From: Paludibacteraceae bacterium
GTDB taxonomy: Bacteria; Bacteroidota; Bacteroidia; Bacteroidales; Paludibacteraceae
Direction of reading: 5' to 3'
DNA: 12,987 nucleotides
Assembly (NCBI GenBank): GCA_017960065.1
Contig: JAGCZK010000003.1
Span: 1 to 12,987 of the forward strand
Shown: positions 1-6,983 of the stretch, in pieces
How positions within the stretch are numbered: the stretch's first letter is position 1
Layout: every line of letters starts with the position of its first letter
The notes under the pieces: generated by a model
What the model saw: the letters and a program-made list of their open reading frames with translations, nothing else
What the model was told of the DNA's origin: nothing
The model's database searches: none
Position numbers and translations under genes: made by a program

Positions 1-302
1 ACGGCCGCGACGTGGTGCTCAACGGCTATCACCTGCCCATCGGCAATTTGGTGGCCCAACTCGAAGGCACCCGCTATGTGACCCGTCAGAGTGTGCACAC
101 CGCCGCTGCCGTGCGCAAGGCCAAAGCCGCCATCCGCAAGGCGTTTGAAAACACCCTGGCCCCCGAGAAAAAAGGCGCTTCGTTCGTCGAAATCGTTTCG
201 ACCTGCAACTCGGGTTGGAAGATGTCGCCCAAGGACGCCAACGACTGGATGGTCGAAAACATGTTTAAGGCCTACCCCATCGGCGATTTGAAAAACATTT
301 AA
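1..302 (+). CDS. korB: 2-oxoacid:ferredoxin oxidoreductase, beta subunit (C-terminal part, cut by window edge)
   Basis: This is the last ~100 residues of the thiamine-diphosphate-binding beta subunit of a 2-oxoacid:ferredoxin oxidoreductase. These cytoplasmic enzymes oxidatively decarboxylate a 2-oxoacid to an acyl-CoA, or run in reverse, with ferredoxin as electron partner. The frame is open to the left edge, so the start lies outside the window. The visible tail has the family's closing pattern: a segment reading GTRYVTR, then SFVEIVSTCNSGW followed by a short helix ending at YPIGDL. The gene ends 12 bases before the gamma-subunit gene on the same strand, so the two are co-transcribed. The exact substrate (2-oxoglutarate, or branched-chain 2-oxoacids as in VorA) cannot be decided from this fragment. 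The symbol korB is therefore provisional, while the family call is firm. Confidence 0.85.
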   Translation, partial: GRDVVLNGYHLPIGNLVAQLEGTRYVTRQSVHTAAAVRKAKAAIRKAFENTLAPEKKGASFVEIVSTCNSGWKMSPKDANDWMVENMFKAYPIGDLKNI

Positions 303-314
303 TCCTATCAGGTT

Positions 315-857
315 ATGAAAGAAGAAATTATCATCGCAGGCTTTGGAGGTCAAGGCGTGCTTTCTATGGGTAAAATCCTGGCCTATTCGGGATTGATGCA
401 AGGAAAAGAAGTGACCTGGCTGCCCGCCTACGGTCCCGAACAACGCGGCGGTACGGCCAATGTAACGGTCATCATCAGCGACGAAAAAATCAGCTCGCCG
501 ATTTTGAACAGCTACGACACCGCCATAATCCTCAACCAACAATCGCTCGAAAAATTCGAAAGCAAGGTAAAACCCGGTGGCAAACTCATTTACGATCCCT
601 ACGGCATCGTAAAAGCCCCCACCCGCACCGACATCGACATCTACTGCATCAATGCCATGGACACGGCCCTGGCCATGAATGCGCACAAATCGTTTAACAT
701 GATTATTTTGGGCGGTTTGCTCAAGATTTGTCCGATTGTGGATCTCGAATACGTCATGCTGGGCTTGAAGAAATCGCTGCCCGAGCGTCACCACCACCTG
801 CTTCCGCAAAACGAAGCGGCCATCCGCAAAGGCATGGAAATCATCAACAAGCACTAA
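315..857 (+). CDS. korC: 2-oxoacid:ferredoxin oxidoreductase, gamma subunit
   Basis: This is the gamma (pyruvate/ketoisovalerate catalytic domain) subunit that completes the 2-oxoacid:ferredoxin oxidoreductase with the beta subunit just upstream. The 180-residue length fits a free-standing gamma subunit. A Rossmann-like start carries GFGGQGV at residues 9-15, and the family motif YGPEQRGGTANV lies at 39-50. Both are hallmarks of this subunit. The ATG follows the beta-subunit stop by 12 bases, with a weak AGG four bases ahead, so the start is clear. It is the last gene of its operon: a strong hairpin and T-run begins 15 bases after its stop. Whether the complex prefers 2-oxoglutarate or branched-chain 2-oxoacids is not visible here. 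The alpha and ferredoxin-like subunits, which usually precede beta, lie outside the window. Confidence 0.9.
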   Translation: MKEEIIIAGFGGQGVLSMGKILAYSGLMQGKEVTWLPAYGPEQRGGTANVTVIISDEKISSPILNSYDTAIILNQQSLEKFESKVKPGGKLIYDPYGIVKAPTRTDIDIYCINAMDTALAMNAHKSFNMIILGGLLKICPIVDLEYVMLGLKKSLPERHHHLLPQNEAAIRKGMEIINKH

Positions 858-872
858 GCTTTTGCGCACCAT

Positions 873-911
873 AAAAAAAGAGCGGAACTTAAGCGGTTCC
901 GCTCTTTTTTT
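873..911. terminator. Bidirectional intrinsic terminator between korC and mnmA
   Basis: A near-perfect inverted repeat pairs GAGCGGAAC (880-888) with GTTCCGCTC (896-904) around a 7-base loop. It is flanked by seven A residues on the left (873-879) and seven T residues on the right (905-911). Each strand therefore reads a GC-containing stem followed by a U-run. It sits between two convergent operons and can stop transcription from both sides. The stop codon of mnmA (910-912 on the minus strand) lies inside the A/T flank. Confidence 0.93.
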
Positions 912-1980
912 ATATCCGTATCACCCCACTGCCGTAGCAGATCCGGTGGTCGGTGTCGTACAAGACTCCGTACTGGCCTGGGGCGATTCCCTGTATCTTG
1001 TTTTCGGAGATGACTCGCCAGCCCTGCTGCTCGCGATACAGACGGCCGCGCGTAAACTCGGGGGTATGGCGGATCTTGAAGGCCAGTTCCAGGCCTTCGG
1101 CGGGAAATGCGTCAAACGGCTCGCCACTGATCCAGTGAATGTCGTCCAACGGAATTTCTTTGCCATATTGGGCCTCCACATCAAAGCCTTGCGACACATA
1201 CACCACATTTTCGGCCGGATCCTTTTTGGTTACGTACCACGGCCCGCCACTGAGCCCGAGGCCCTTGCGTTGGCCGATGGTGTGAAACCAGAAGCCTTGG
1301 TGCTTGCCTAAGATCTTGCCGGTTTCCAGTTCGACGATTTTGCCTTCTTGGGTACCCAAGAAACGCTTGATAAAGTCGTTGTAGTTGATTTTTCCCAAAA
1401 AGCAGATGCCCTGGCTGTCCTTGCGCTTGGCACTCGGCAGTTGCGCCTGGTCGGCGATGGCCCGCACCTCATGCTTGTAGAGGTGACCGATGGGGAAAAC
1501 GATTTTGGACAACTGCTTGTAGGTGATCTGGGCGAGAAAATCGGTCTGGTCCTTGACCGGATCGGGCGAGGTGCCCAGCCAATGCTTGCCGCTTTCAACA
1601 AAATGCTGCGCATAATGGCCGGTAGCCACCTGGTCGAAGTCGTCGCCGTACTTGTCGATAAAACTGCCGAACTTGATCAGGCGGTTGCACATGACATCGG
1701 GATTGGGCGTGAGACCCTTGCGGACGGCATCGATGGTATAGCTGACCACTTGGTCCCAATACTCCTGCTGAAGCGACACCACCTCGAGTTTGAGGCCGTA
1801 CTTGCTGGCAATGAACGAGGCGATTTCGATGTCTTCTTCGGCACTGCAGCCCATATAGCCGTTCTCGTCCTCCATGCCGATACGGATGTAGAACAAGGTG
1901 GGGTCGATTCCCTGCTCTTTGAGCTGGTGCACCACCACCGAACTGTCAACGCCTCCCGAAACCAGTGCCGCTACATTCAT
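910..1980 (-). CDS. mnmA: tRNA-specific 2-thiouridylase MnmA
   Basis: MnmA uses ATP and a persulfide sulfur to convert uridine at the wobble position (U34) of tRNAs for Lys, Glu and Gln to 2-thiouridine, acting in the cytoplasm. The 356-residue protein is a normal length for the family. The ATP-binding PP-loop SGGVDSS is at residues 8-14. The two catalytic cysteines are present: C98 in DVMCNR and C193 in GICFLGK. The tRNA- and nucleotide-binding motifs ATGHYA (119-124) and GQRKGLGL (236-243) are also conserved. Its ATG overlaps the dnaJ stop codon in an ATGA arrangement, so it is translationally coupled to dnaJ and is the last gene of the grpE-dnaJ-mnmA unit. Bacteroidota often carry more than one MnmA-like gene, and which copy this is cannot be told from one window. 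Confidence 0.96.
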   Translation of the reverse strand: MNVAALVSGGVDSSVVVHQLKEQGIDPTLFYIRIGMEDENGYMGCSAEEDIEIASFIASKYGLKLEVVSLQQEYWDQVVSYTIDAVRKGLTPNPDVMCNRLIKFGSFIDKYGDDFDQVATGHYAQHFVESGKHWLGTSPDPVKDQTDFLAQITYKQLSKIVFPIGHLYKHEVRAIADQAQLPSAKRKDSQGICFLGKINYNDFIKRFLGTQEGKIVELETGKILGKHQGFWFHTIGQRKGLGLSGGPWYVTKKDPAENVVYVSQGFDVEAQYGKEIPLDDIHWISGEPFDAFPAEGLELAFKIRHTPEFTRGRLYREQQGWRVISENKIQGIAPGQYGVLYDTDHRICYGSGVIRI

Positions 1981-3098
1981 TTGAAATAGGCTTCTTTGTC
2001 AGATTTACTCGGATTGAACGCTGCCGAATCCTTGAGTTTTTCGAATACGGCCTTGTCGTCTTTCGACAGTTTCGACGGGATGAACACGCCGATATAGACG
2101 AGCAAATCGCCTGTTCCGTAGCTGTTGAGCCGGGGCAATCCCTTGCCGCGCAGACGCAGCACCTTGCCGGGCTGCGTACCGGCTTCGATATTGATTTTGA
2201 CCTTGCCGCCGATGGTCGGGATTTCGACCGAACCGCCCAACAAAGCCGTCGGAAGCGGCAAGAGCAGCTGATAGATCAGGTCATCGTCATCACGAATCAA
2301 CTCGGGATGTTTCTCTTCTTCAATCAGAATGTAGAGGTCGCCGCTGACACCTCCGCGACGGGCGGCGTTGCCTTTGCCCGACATCGACAGCTGCATGCCC
2401 TGCTGCACGCCGGCTGGAATTTTGACGGACACCACCTCTTCGGCCACCACCGTACCTTCGCCGTTGCAGTGGCTGCACTTTTTGGTGATGGTTTTGCCTT
2501 CGCCGCCACAAGCCGGACAGGTCGTTTGGGTCTGCATTTGTCCGAACAGCGACGAAACCGTACGTACAACACGTCCTGTACCATGACAGGTGGCACAGGT
2601 CTGCATGTCGCTGGGATTTTCGGCCCCCGTGCCGTTGCAATGCGAGCAAGGCACCTGACGTTTGAGCTTGAGTTTCTTTTCGACACCGGTGGCCACCTCT
2701 TCGAGGGTCAGACGCACCTTGACACGCAGGTTGGAGCCTTTGTTGACCGACCGGCGCGACGAAGATCCGAAACCGCCGAAATGGCCGCCAAACACATCGC
2801 CAAACTGCTCAAAGATATCGTCCATGGAGAATCCGCCGCCAAAGCCACCGAAGCCGCCGGCACCCCCCGCTCCGCCGACACCGGCGTGGCCAAACTGGTC
2901 GTAACGCTGGCGCTTTTGCGGGTCGCTGAGCACGTCATACGCCTCTGCCGCCTCCTTGAACTTCTCCTCGGCTTCCTTGTCGCCGGGGTTCTTGTCTGGG
3001 TGGTATTGGATGGCTTTCTTACGATAAGCTTTTTTGATCTCATCGTCGGTGGCCGTTTTGGCCACTCCAAGCACTTCGTAGTAATCTCTCTTTTCCAT
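1977..3098 (-). CDS. dnaJ: Chaperone protein DnaJ (Hsp40)
   Basis: DnaJ delivers unfolded clients to DnaK and stimulates its ATPase in the cytoplasm. The protein has the full type I layout in 373 residues. The J-domain (about 4-70) has the essential HPD at 33-35. A glycine/phenylalanine-rich linker follows (about 73-112). Four CxxCxGxG zinc-binding repeats have cysteines at 151/154, 168/171, 194/197 and 208/211, and C-terminal substrate-binding domains complete the protein. All eight zinc-binding cysteines are present. The ATG begins one base after the grpE stop, and the stop overlaps the mnmA start by four bases, so the three genes are one operon with coupled translation. dnaK itself is not in the window. 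I see no CIRCE element upstream of the operon. Confidence 0.98.
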   Translation of the reverse strand: MEKRDYYEVLGVAKTATDDEIKKAYRKKAIQYHPDKNPGDKEAEEKFKEAAEAYDVLSDPQKRQRYDQFGHAGVGGAGGAGGFGGFGGGFSMDDIFEQFGDVFGGHFGGFGSSSRRSVNKGSNLRVKVRLTLEEVATGVEKKLKLKRQVPCSHCNGTGAENPSDMQTCATCHGTGRVVRTVSSLFGQMQTQTTCPACGGEGKTITKKCSHCNGEGTVVAEEVVSVKIPAGVQQGMQLSMSGKGNAARRGGVSGDLYILIEEEKHPELIRDDDDLIYQLLLPLPTALLGGSVEIPTIGGKVKINIEAGTQPGKVLRLRGKGLPRLNSYGTGDLLVYIGVFIPSKLSKDDKAVFEKLKDSAAFNPSKSDKEAYFK

Positions 3099-3099
3099 A

Positions 3100-3663
3100 T
3101 TATTGTGCTACAACCACTTTGGCAAAACGGATCACCTTGTCGTGGAACAGGTATCCCTTTTGTGTACAGTCGATGATTTTGCCTTTTTGCGACTCGTCTG
3201 CTGCCGGGAACATGGTCACCGCTTCGTGAAAATCGGTGTCAAACACCGCATCCTGGGTTTCGATGGGCTTGACGCCGTTCTGCTCCAGGAATTTCAGGAA
3301 TTTGGAATAAATCAGCCGGACGCCTTCCTTGACGGGGTCGTCGCCTTCGGGCATGTGGGCCATCGCGCGTTCGAAATCGTCAATAATCGGCAGCATGTTA
3401 ATGAAAATCGTTTCACCGCCATACTTGATCAAGTCCGATTTTTCCTTGCCGGTTTTCTTCTTGTAGTTTTCGAAATCGGCCATCAGGCGCAAATGCGAGT
3501 CGTTGAGCTTGTTGTACTTCTCAATCATTTCGTCGAGCACCGAATCCTCGGTCAGGGGCTCCTCCACCGGAGTTTCCTCCGTCGTTTCGCCGGCCGTCGG
3601 CTGGGCGTTCGTCTCTTCTTTTGAAGCCTCGTTTTGCGCTTCGTTTTCCTCTTTATTCTTCAT
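3100..3663 (-). CDS. grpE: Nucleotide exchange factor GrpE
   Basis: GrpE releases ADP from DnaK and so resets the DnaK-DnaJ chaperone cycle in the cytoplasm. The 187-residue product has the expected architecture. A disordered, very acidic and glutamate/threonine-rich N-terminus (about 1-45) is followed by a long coiled-coil segment (about 45-110, with RLMADFENYKKKT). The C-terminal beta domain ends in the GrpE signature region: FDTDFHEAV, then GYLFHDKVIRFAKVVVA near the end. It heads the grpE-dnaJ-mnmA operon, with dnaJ following after one base. The ATG is preceded by a 109-base gap holding the terminator of the upstream yidC unit. The promoter must lie there, but no convincing box was found. 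No Shine-Dalgarno sequence is visible, which is common in Bacteroidota. Confidence 0.96.
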   Translation of the reverse strand: MKNKEENEAQNEASKEETNAQPTAGETTEETPVEEPLTEDSVLDEMIEKYNKLNDSHLRLMADFENYKKKTGKEKSDLIKYGGETIFINMLPIIDDFERAMAHMPEGDDPVKEGVRLIYSKFLKFLEQNGVKPIETQDAVFDTDFHEAVTMFPAADESQKGKIIDCTQKGYLFHDKVIRFAKVVVAQ

Positions 3664-3712
3664 GATTAACAGGTTTATCGCAGTTTTGTTTATTTCTACG
3701 CCTTATCACAGC

Positions 3713-3746
3713 AAAAACCTTGCCAGCAGACAAAGTGCCGGCAAGG
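3713..3746 (-). terminator. Intrinsic terminator downstream of yidC
   Basis: Read on the minus strand, an 11-bp stem (CCTTGCCGGCA pairing with TGCTGGCAAGG, one G-U pair) encloses a 7-base loop and is followed directly by TTTTTG. On the plus strand the arms are 3718-3728 and 3736-3746, with the A-run at 3713-3717. It lies 27 bases past the yidC stop and separates the yidC unit from grpE. Confidence 0.88.
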
Positions 3747-3772
3747 ACTGACAAAATGACAAGCCCGGGGGC

Positions 3773-5629
3773 TTATTTTCCTTTGGAAGCCTGGCGCTGC
3801 ATTTCGCGCTGCTGTTTCTGCATCTCTTCGAGGCGTTGTTGGAAACGGCTTTTCTTCTTGGGCTTCTTCATGTTTTCCTTCAGCTGCTCCAACATCTTTT
3901 CGTCGTTGACGCTCCATTGGAAAATGAGGTTCTGCAAGACCGTGATCACCGACGAGATGAAATAGTAGTAGCACAAGCCCGAAGCGTATTCGTTAAAGAA
4001 GAACAGGAACATGACGGGCATGAGGTACATCATCGTCTTCATTCCAGGCATCTGCTGCGACGAAGCCTGCGCCGAATTGGTCAGCCAGGTCGAGAAGATG
4101 TTGGTGATGGTCATCAGCAGACAGAAGAGGCTGATGTGGTTGCCGTACCACGACGAAATAATAGGAATGTATGTGGTCCAGCTGAAAATGGAATCGTACG
4201 ACGACAGGTCGGTCGCCCACAGGAAACTTTGGCCGCGCAACTCAAAGGCCGTCGGGAAGAAGATGAAGAGGGCGAACAAGACCGGCATCTGCAGCAACAT
4301 GGGCAGACATCCGCCCATGGGACTGACGCCCGCACGGTTGTAGAGGTTCATCGTTGCCTGCTGGCGCTCCATCGCCTTCTCGGCCGGATATTTGGCGTTG
4401 ATTTCCTCGATCATCGGGCGCAACACGCGCATTTTGGCCATCGACATGTACGACTTGTAGGTGAAGGGGAAGATGATCAGCTTCACAATCAACGTCAACA
4501 GCAAAATGATGATACCGTAATTGGAAATGTGCTCGCTCAAGAAGTCGAATACAGGAATGATAAACCAGCGGTTGATCCAGCCAAAGATGGCCCAACCCAA
4601 GTTGATGAGATTGGTGAACGCCAAATCCTGATCCTCGCCCGCCTCGGCCGAAATCGATTTCAGCAGGCTGTAGCGGTTGGGCAGAAAATACCACGACATT
4701 TCCACTTCGGTGTCCTTGAGGGGGTCGTAGCCCAACGAAAACTCAGATTTGAAGTTCTTGAGGTAATGGTCTTCCTTCGACACTTCCGACTCGAGTACCG
4801 GGCTTTCGAAGCCATTGGCCGATACCAGCACGGTCGAGAAGAACTGGTCCTTGCAGGCAATCCACTTCAGGCGGCCCGAAATCTCCTGACGGTCGTTCTT
4901 TTCGGTTTTGAGGTACTCGACATCGTCGTTGATGTATTTGTAATACAAGCCCGAATAGCGGCCCTCAAACTTCTTGCTCCGCTCTTGCTGACGCAGGTTG
5001 AGGTTCCATTCGGTGACAAACTGGTCGAGGTACGGCGACAGGATTTCGTACAGCCCGGCGGTGCGGATGGTCCAGTCGAGCTTGTAGCCCGTTTGCGGCA
5101 AGCGGTACTCAAAGGCCAGCAACCCGCCGTTTTCGAGCTCCAACTCCATCGACAGGGTCGAATCGTTGAGCCAATGCGGCGTAAAATACAAATCGGAGGT
5201 ACCCACCACGCGGTTGTTGTTGGTCACCATGGTCAAATCCAGCGACGCATCGGACGAGTCGAACAACACGAGTTCCTGCTTGTCGAAGGTGGTGAACTCT
5301 TTCATCCGCACCGACACCACACTACCGCCCTTGGCGGCTATGGTGACCGCTATTTCATCGTTTTCGAGCAGATAGGTCGTGTCCTGACCCGCTTGGAAGG
5401 CGGTAAACACGCCCAGATCACGCGTGGCCGACTTGGCCGAATCCGTAGCCGCCAACGCCAGTTGGTACTCCGCTTCGCGCACTGCCGCCTGCTCTGCCGC
5501 CACGGCAGCCAATGAGTCGTTGTACGCACGCTGCTGCTCTATTTGCTCCTTTGATGGCCGCTGCCACCACGAATATCCGAATAAAATTAAAAAAATTAAA
5601 GCAAAACCGATGAGGGTATTTTTGTCCAT
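3773..5629 (-). CDS. yidC: Membrane protein insertase YidC
   Basis: YidC inserts and folds proteins in the inner membrane, alone or with SecYEG. This is the long two-domain form of Gram-negative bacteria (618 residues). An N-terminal membrane anchor (about 5-22, rich in F/I/L) precedes a large periplasmic beta-domain (about 25-340). The conserved insertase core (about 345-600) has five hydrophobic segments and the family blocks SYMSMAKMRVLRPMI and SPMGGCLPMLLQMPVLFALF. The tail is strongly basic, with KKPKKK and many Q/R/K residues, as expected for a ribosome-contacting end. The ATG lies 19 bases after the thioredoxin gene's stop, so it is probably the last gene of the lipoprotein-thioredoxin-yidC unit, closed by the hairpin at 3713-3746. 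A private promoter in the short gap cannot be excluded, though none is visible. Confidence 0.98.
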   Translation of the reverse strand: MDKNTLIGFALIFLILFGYSWWQRPSKEQIEQQRAYNDSLAAVAAEQAAVREAEYQLALAATDSAKSATRDLGVFTAFQAGQDTTYLLENDEIAVTIAAKGGSVVSVRMKEFTTFDKQELVLFDSSDASLDLTMVTNNNRVVGTSDLYFTPHWLNDSTLSMELELENGGLLAFEYRLPQTGYKLDWTIRTAGLYEILSPYLDQFVTEWNLNLRQQERSKKFEGRYSGLYYKYINDDVEYLKTEKNDRQEISGRLKWIACKDQFFSTVLVSANGFESPVLESEVSKEDHYLKNFKSEFSLGYDPLKDTEVEMSWYFLPNRYSLLKSISAEAGEDQDLAFTNLINLGWAIFGWINRWFIIPVFDFLSEHISNYGIIILLLTLIVKLIIFPFTYKSYMSMAKMRVLRPMIEEINAKYPAEKAMERQQATMNLYNRAGVSPMGGCLPMLLQMPVLFALFIFFPTAFELRGQSFLWATDLSSYDSIFSWTTYIPIISSWYGNHISLFCLLMTITNIFSTWLTNSAQASSQQMPGMKTMMYLMPVMFLFFFNEYASGLCYYYFISSVITVLQNLIFQWSVNDEKMLEQLKENMKKPKKKSRFQQRLEEMQKQQREMQRQASKGK

Positions 5630-5648
5630 ATTTGTATTAAGTAACGAT

Positions 5649-6059
5649 TTATTTCATCAAGAAAGACTCCACGATCTGACGCAATTCGTCTTTGGTCCGG
5701 AAGCCTTGTACAAAAGTTGTTTTCCCGTCTTTGGCAATAAAATACAGCGTAGGCAGGTACTGGATACGGAAGAGTTTGGCCAACTCGCGGTCTTCGTCCA
5801 CATTGATTTTGTACACCACCAGACGGCCGTCGTATTCCTTCAACAGCGCTTTCAGCTCGGGCGTCAGCATTTTGCAGGGTTTGCACCAGTCGGCATAAAA
5901 ATCCAAAATGACAGGAATGTCCGACTTCATAACCACCGTATTGGGGTTGGCTTCAAAATCCCAGATGATTTCCTTAAACTCGGCCGTGTTCACCAATTTT
6001 TGGCCAAACGCGCACGCCGACATCAGCAGGCATGCACCCAAAATCAAGTACTTTTTCAT
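5649..6059 (-). CDS. Exported thioredoxin-fold protein (periplasmic or lipoprotein)
   Basis: This is a small thioredoxin of 136 residues with an export signal, so it probably acts on disulfides or cysteines in the periplasm. After the signal (about 1-19) the fold runs through DFYADWCKPC with the redox motif WCKPC at 58-62. The conserved cis-proline (P103) sits in the YLPTLYF strand. Both active cysteines are present, so redox activity is expected, but reductase and oxidase roles cannot be told apart from sequence. The signal is ambiguous. LLMSAC could be a lipobox with C16 as the lipid-bearing residue, but cleavage before Q20 (AFG-Q) is also plausible. The start ATG overlaps the stop of the upstream lipoprotein gene as ATGA, so the pair is translationally coupled. 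yidC follows after 19 bases. A role in envelope biogenesis is inferred from context only. Confidence 0.88.
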   Translation of the reverse strand: MKKYLILGACLLMSACAFGQKLVNTAEFKEIIWDFEANPNTVVMKSDIPVILDFYADWCKPCKMLTPELKALLKEYDGRLVVYKINVDEDRELAKLFRIQYLPTLYFIAKDGKTTFVQGFRTKDELRQIVESFLMK

Positions 6060-6886
6060 AGGCTATCTAATTTTTGAAGCAGATACCGGGTTTTTTCTTT
6101 AGCGTTTCTGCTCTGTTTCTTCATGTTGTAAAACTCCTTCATCTTACCGGCAAACTGGTAGGCTTCGGTCAACGCCTGACGGTCGGTCGGCTCGAGGTAG
6201 TACGTGTGCGTTTTGTCGCCATGCAGCACCACGCGCACGCGCTCCTTGGCATCGGTCGAGGCGATAAAGGCCAGCAAACCGTTTTGTGCGGCACCCTTAA
6301 AGGTCAGGTATTCCCAACGCACGCCTTCGTCCGAAAACTGATAGTTGTAGGCGTTTCCGACGGGCAATACCCCGGTCTCCAGATGCATATCGGCAATCTT
6401 CACCTCCACCTGCGTGTGATTGAGGGCGTAGCCGCAAAACACACTGATCAGGTCGATGTCGCCGTTTTCATACACTTGCGCAGTCAGGTTGGTGTGCGGA
6501 TAATAGCCCACGGTCTGCTTGCGGTGCGTGTATATCTTTTCTTTGACGTATGCGCTGTCTTTCGACAGGACAAACTGTTTCATCAGCTCATTAACCTCGG
6601 GCTCCATCAGCTCAATGAGGCTGTCGAGGTATTGGGCATTGCGCGTTTCTTCCTTGACCTTGATGCGGTCGAGCAGCACGCGGGCCTGCCGACGCTGGTC
6701 TATCTGGTGGCGATAATTACGCTCCAAACTGTCTATCAGTATTTTAGACTTGTCATAACGCCCTGTTTGGTACAACGAATCCGCTTGCAAAAGCAAGGCG
6801 TTGGCCTGCTCTTCGGGATTGGGAGAGCACGCCGACAGCCATAAGACTGCCCAAAGGCTTATCAGGTTTAATTTCTTCACCGTCAC
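6056..6886 (-). CDS. Lipoprotein of unknown function
   Basis: I do not recognise this protein. It has a clear lipoprotein signal: positive N-terminus (KK at 4-5), a hydrophobic stretch, and lipobox LSAC with the acylated cysteine at C20. Residues about 26-110 look like a helical, repeat-like region (ADSLYQTGRYDKSKILIDSL resembles a TPR-type helix pair). A mostly beta-type domain follows (about 125-232), and a charged helical tail closes the protein (about 240-276). It is 276 residues from the GTG at 6886. A second GTG two codons in (6880) would give a more typical MKK start, and no ATG is available. It heads the minus-strand unit behind the promoter at 6909-6942, and its stop overlaps the thioredoxin start (ATGA). 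It is probably in the periplasm, anchored to a membrane. Confidence 0.75.
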   Translation of the reverse strand: MTVKKLNLISLWAVLWLSACSPNPEEQANALLLQADSLYQTGRYDKSKILIDSLERNYRHQIDQRRQARVLLDRIKVKEETRNAQYLDSLIELMEPEVNELMKQFVLSKDSAYVKEKIYTHRKQTVGYYPHTNLTAQVYENGDIDLISVFCGYALNHTQVEVKIADMHLETGVLPVGNAYNYQFSDEGVRWEYLTFKGAAQNGLLAFIASTDAKERVRVVLHGDKTHTYYLEPTDRQALTEAYQFAGKMKEFYNMKKQSRNAKEKTRYLLQKLDSL

Positions 6887-6908
6887 GATCGTCTGGTTAT
6901 TCAGCCTA

Positions 6909-6942
6909 CAAAGTTAATATTTATTTGTGAGATACCTATAAA
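6909..6942 (-). promoter_or_regulatory. Bacteroidota-type promoter for the lipoprotein-thioredoxin-yidC unit
   Basis: On the minus strand TAACTTTG (6909-6916) is an exact match to the TAnnTTTG -7 box. A weaker TTTA (6939-6942) lies 22 bases upstream as a -33 box, one base off TTTG. Transcription would start near 6902, about 16-22 bases before either GTG start of the lipoprotein gene. It overlaps the opposing promoter. Confidence 0.55.
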
Positions 6943-6956
6943 GTTTTGTACCTTTG
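6924..6956 (+). promoter_or_regulatory. Bacteroidota-type promoter for cca
   Basis: TTTG (6924-6927) and TACCTTTG (6949-6956) match the Bacteroidota consensus TTTG / TAnnTTTG exactly, with a 21-base spacer inside the accepted range. Transcription would start near 6962, about 20 bases before the ATG at 6984. This also argues against a longer cca reading frame beginning inside the -7 box. Confidence 0.75.
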
Positions 6957-6983
6957 TTCCCCGAAATTTCAAAGAAATATTTC

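Noticed and set aside
1965..3176. A 403-codon open frame on the plus strand opposite dnaJ
   Set aside because: It is antisense to a full-length dnaJ with all its motifs, and the translated product has no family features.
3664..3712. Promoter for grpE (TTTTTG, 19 bases, then TAAACAAA on the minus strand)
   Set aside because: Only the TA of the -7 box fits, and the -33 match is the T-run of the preceding terminator. A grpE promoter must exist nearby, but this match is too weak to call. No CIRCE (HrcA) repeat was found either.
3761..3774. Perfect 6-bp inverted repeat (AAGCCC / GGGCTT) overlapping the yidC stop
   Set aside because: The two-base loop is too tight for the full stem and there is no T-run. 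The real terminator is the stem at 3718-3746.
3836..5515. A 559-codon open frame on the plus strand opposite yidC
   Set aside because: Its translation is rich in H, R, Q and V without any recognisable domain, and it lies wholly antisense to a clear yidC. It is a side effect of GC-rich third positions in the real gene.
6954..6983. Extended cca start at an in-frame TTG
   Set aside because: The TTG is part of the -7 promoter box TACCTTTG, so it would lie upstream of the transcript. The ATG at 6984 also places the family motifs at normal positions.
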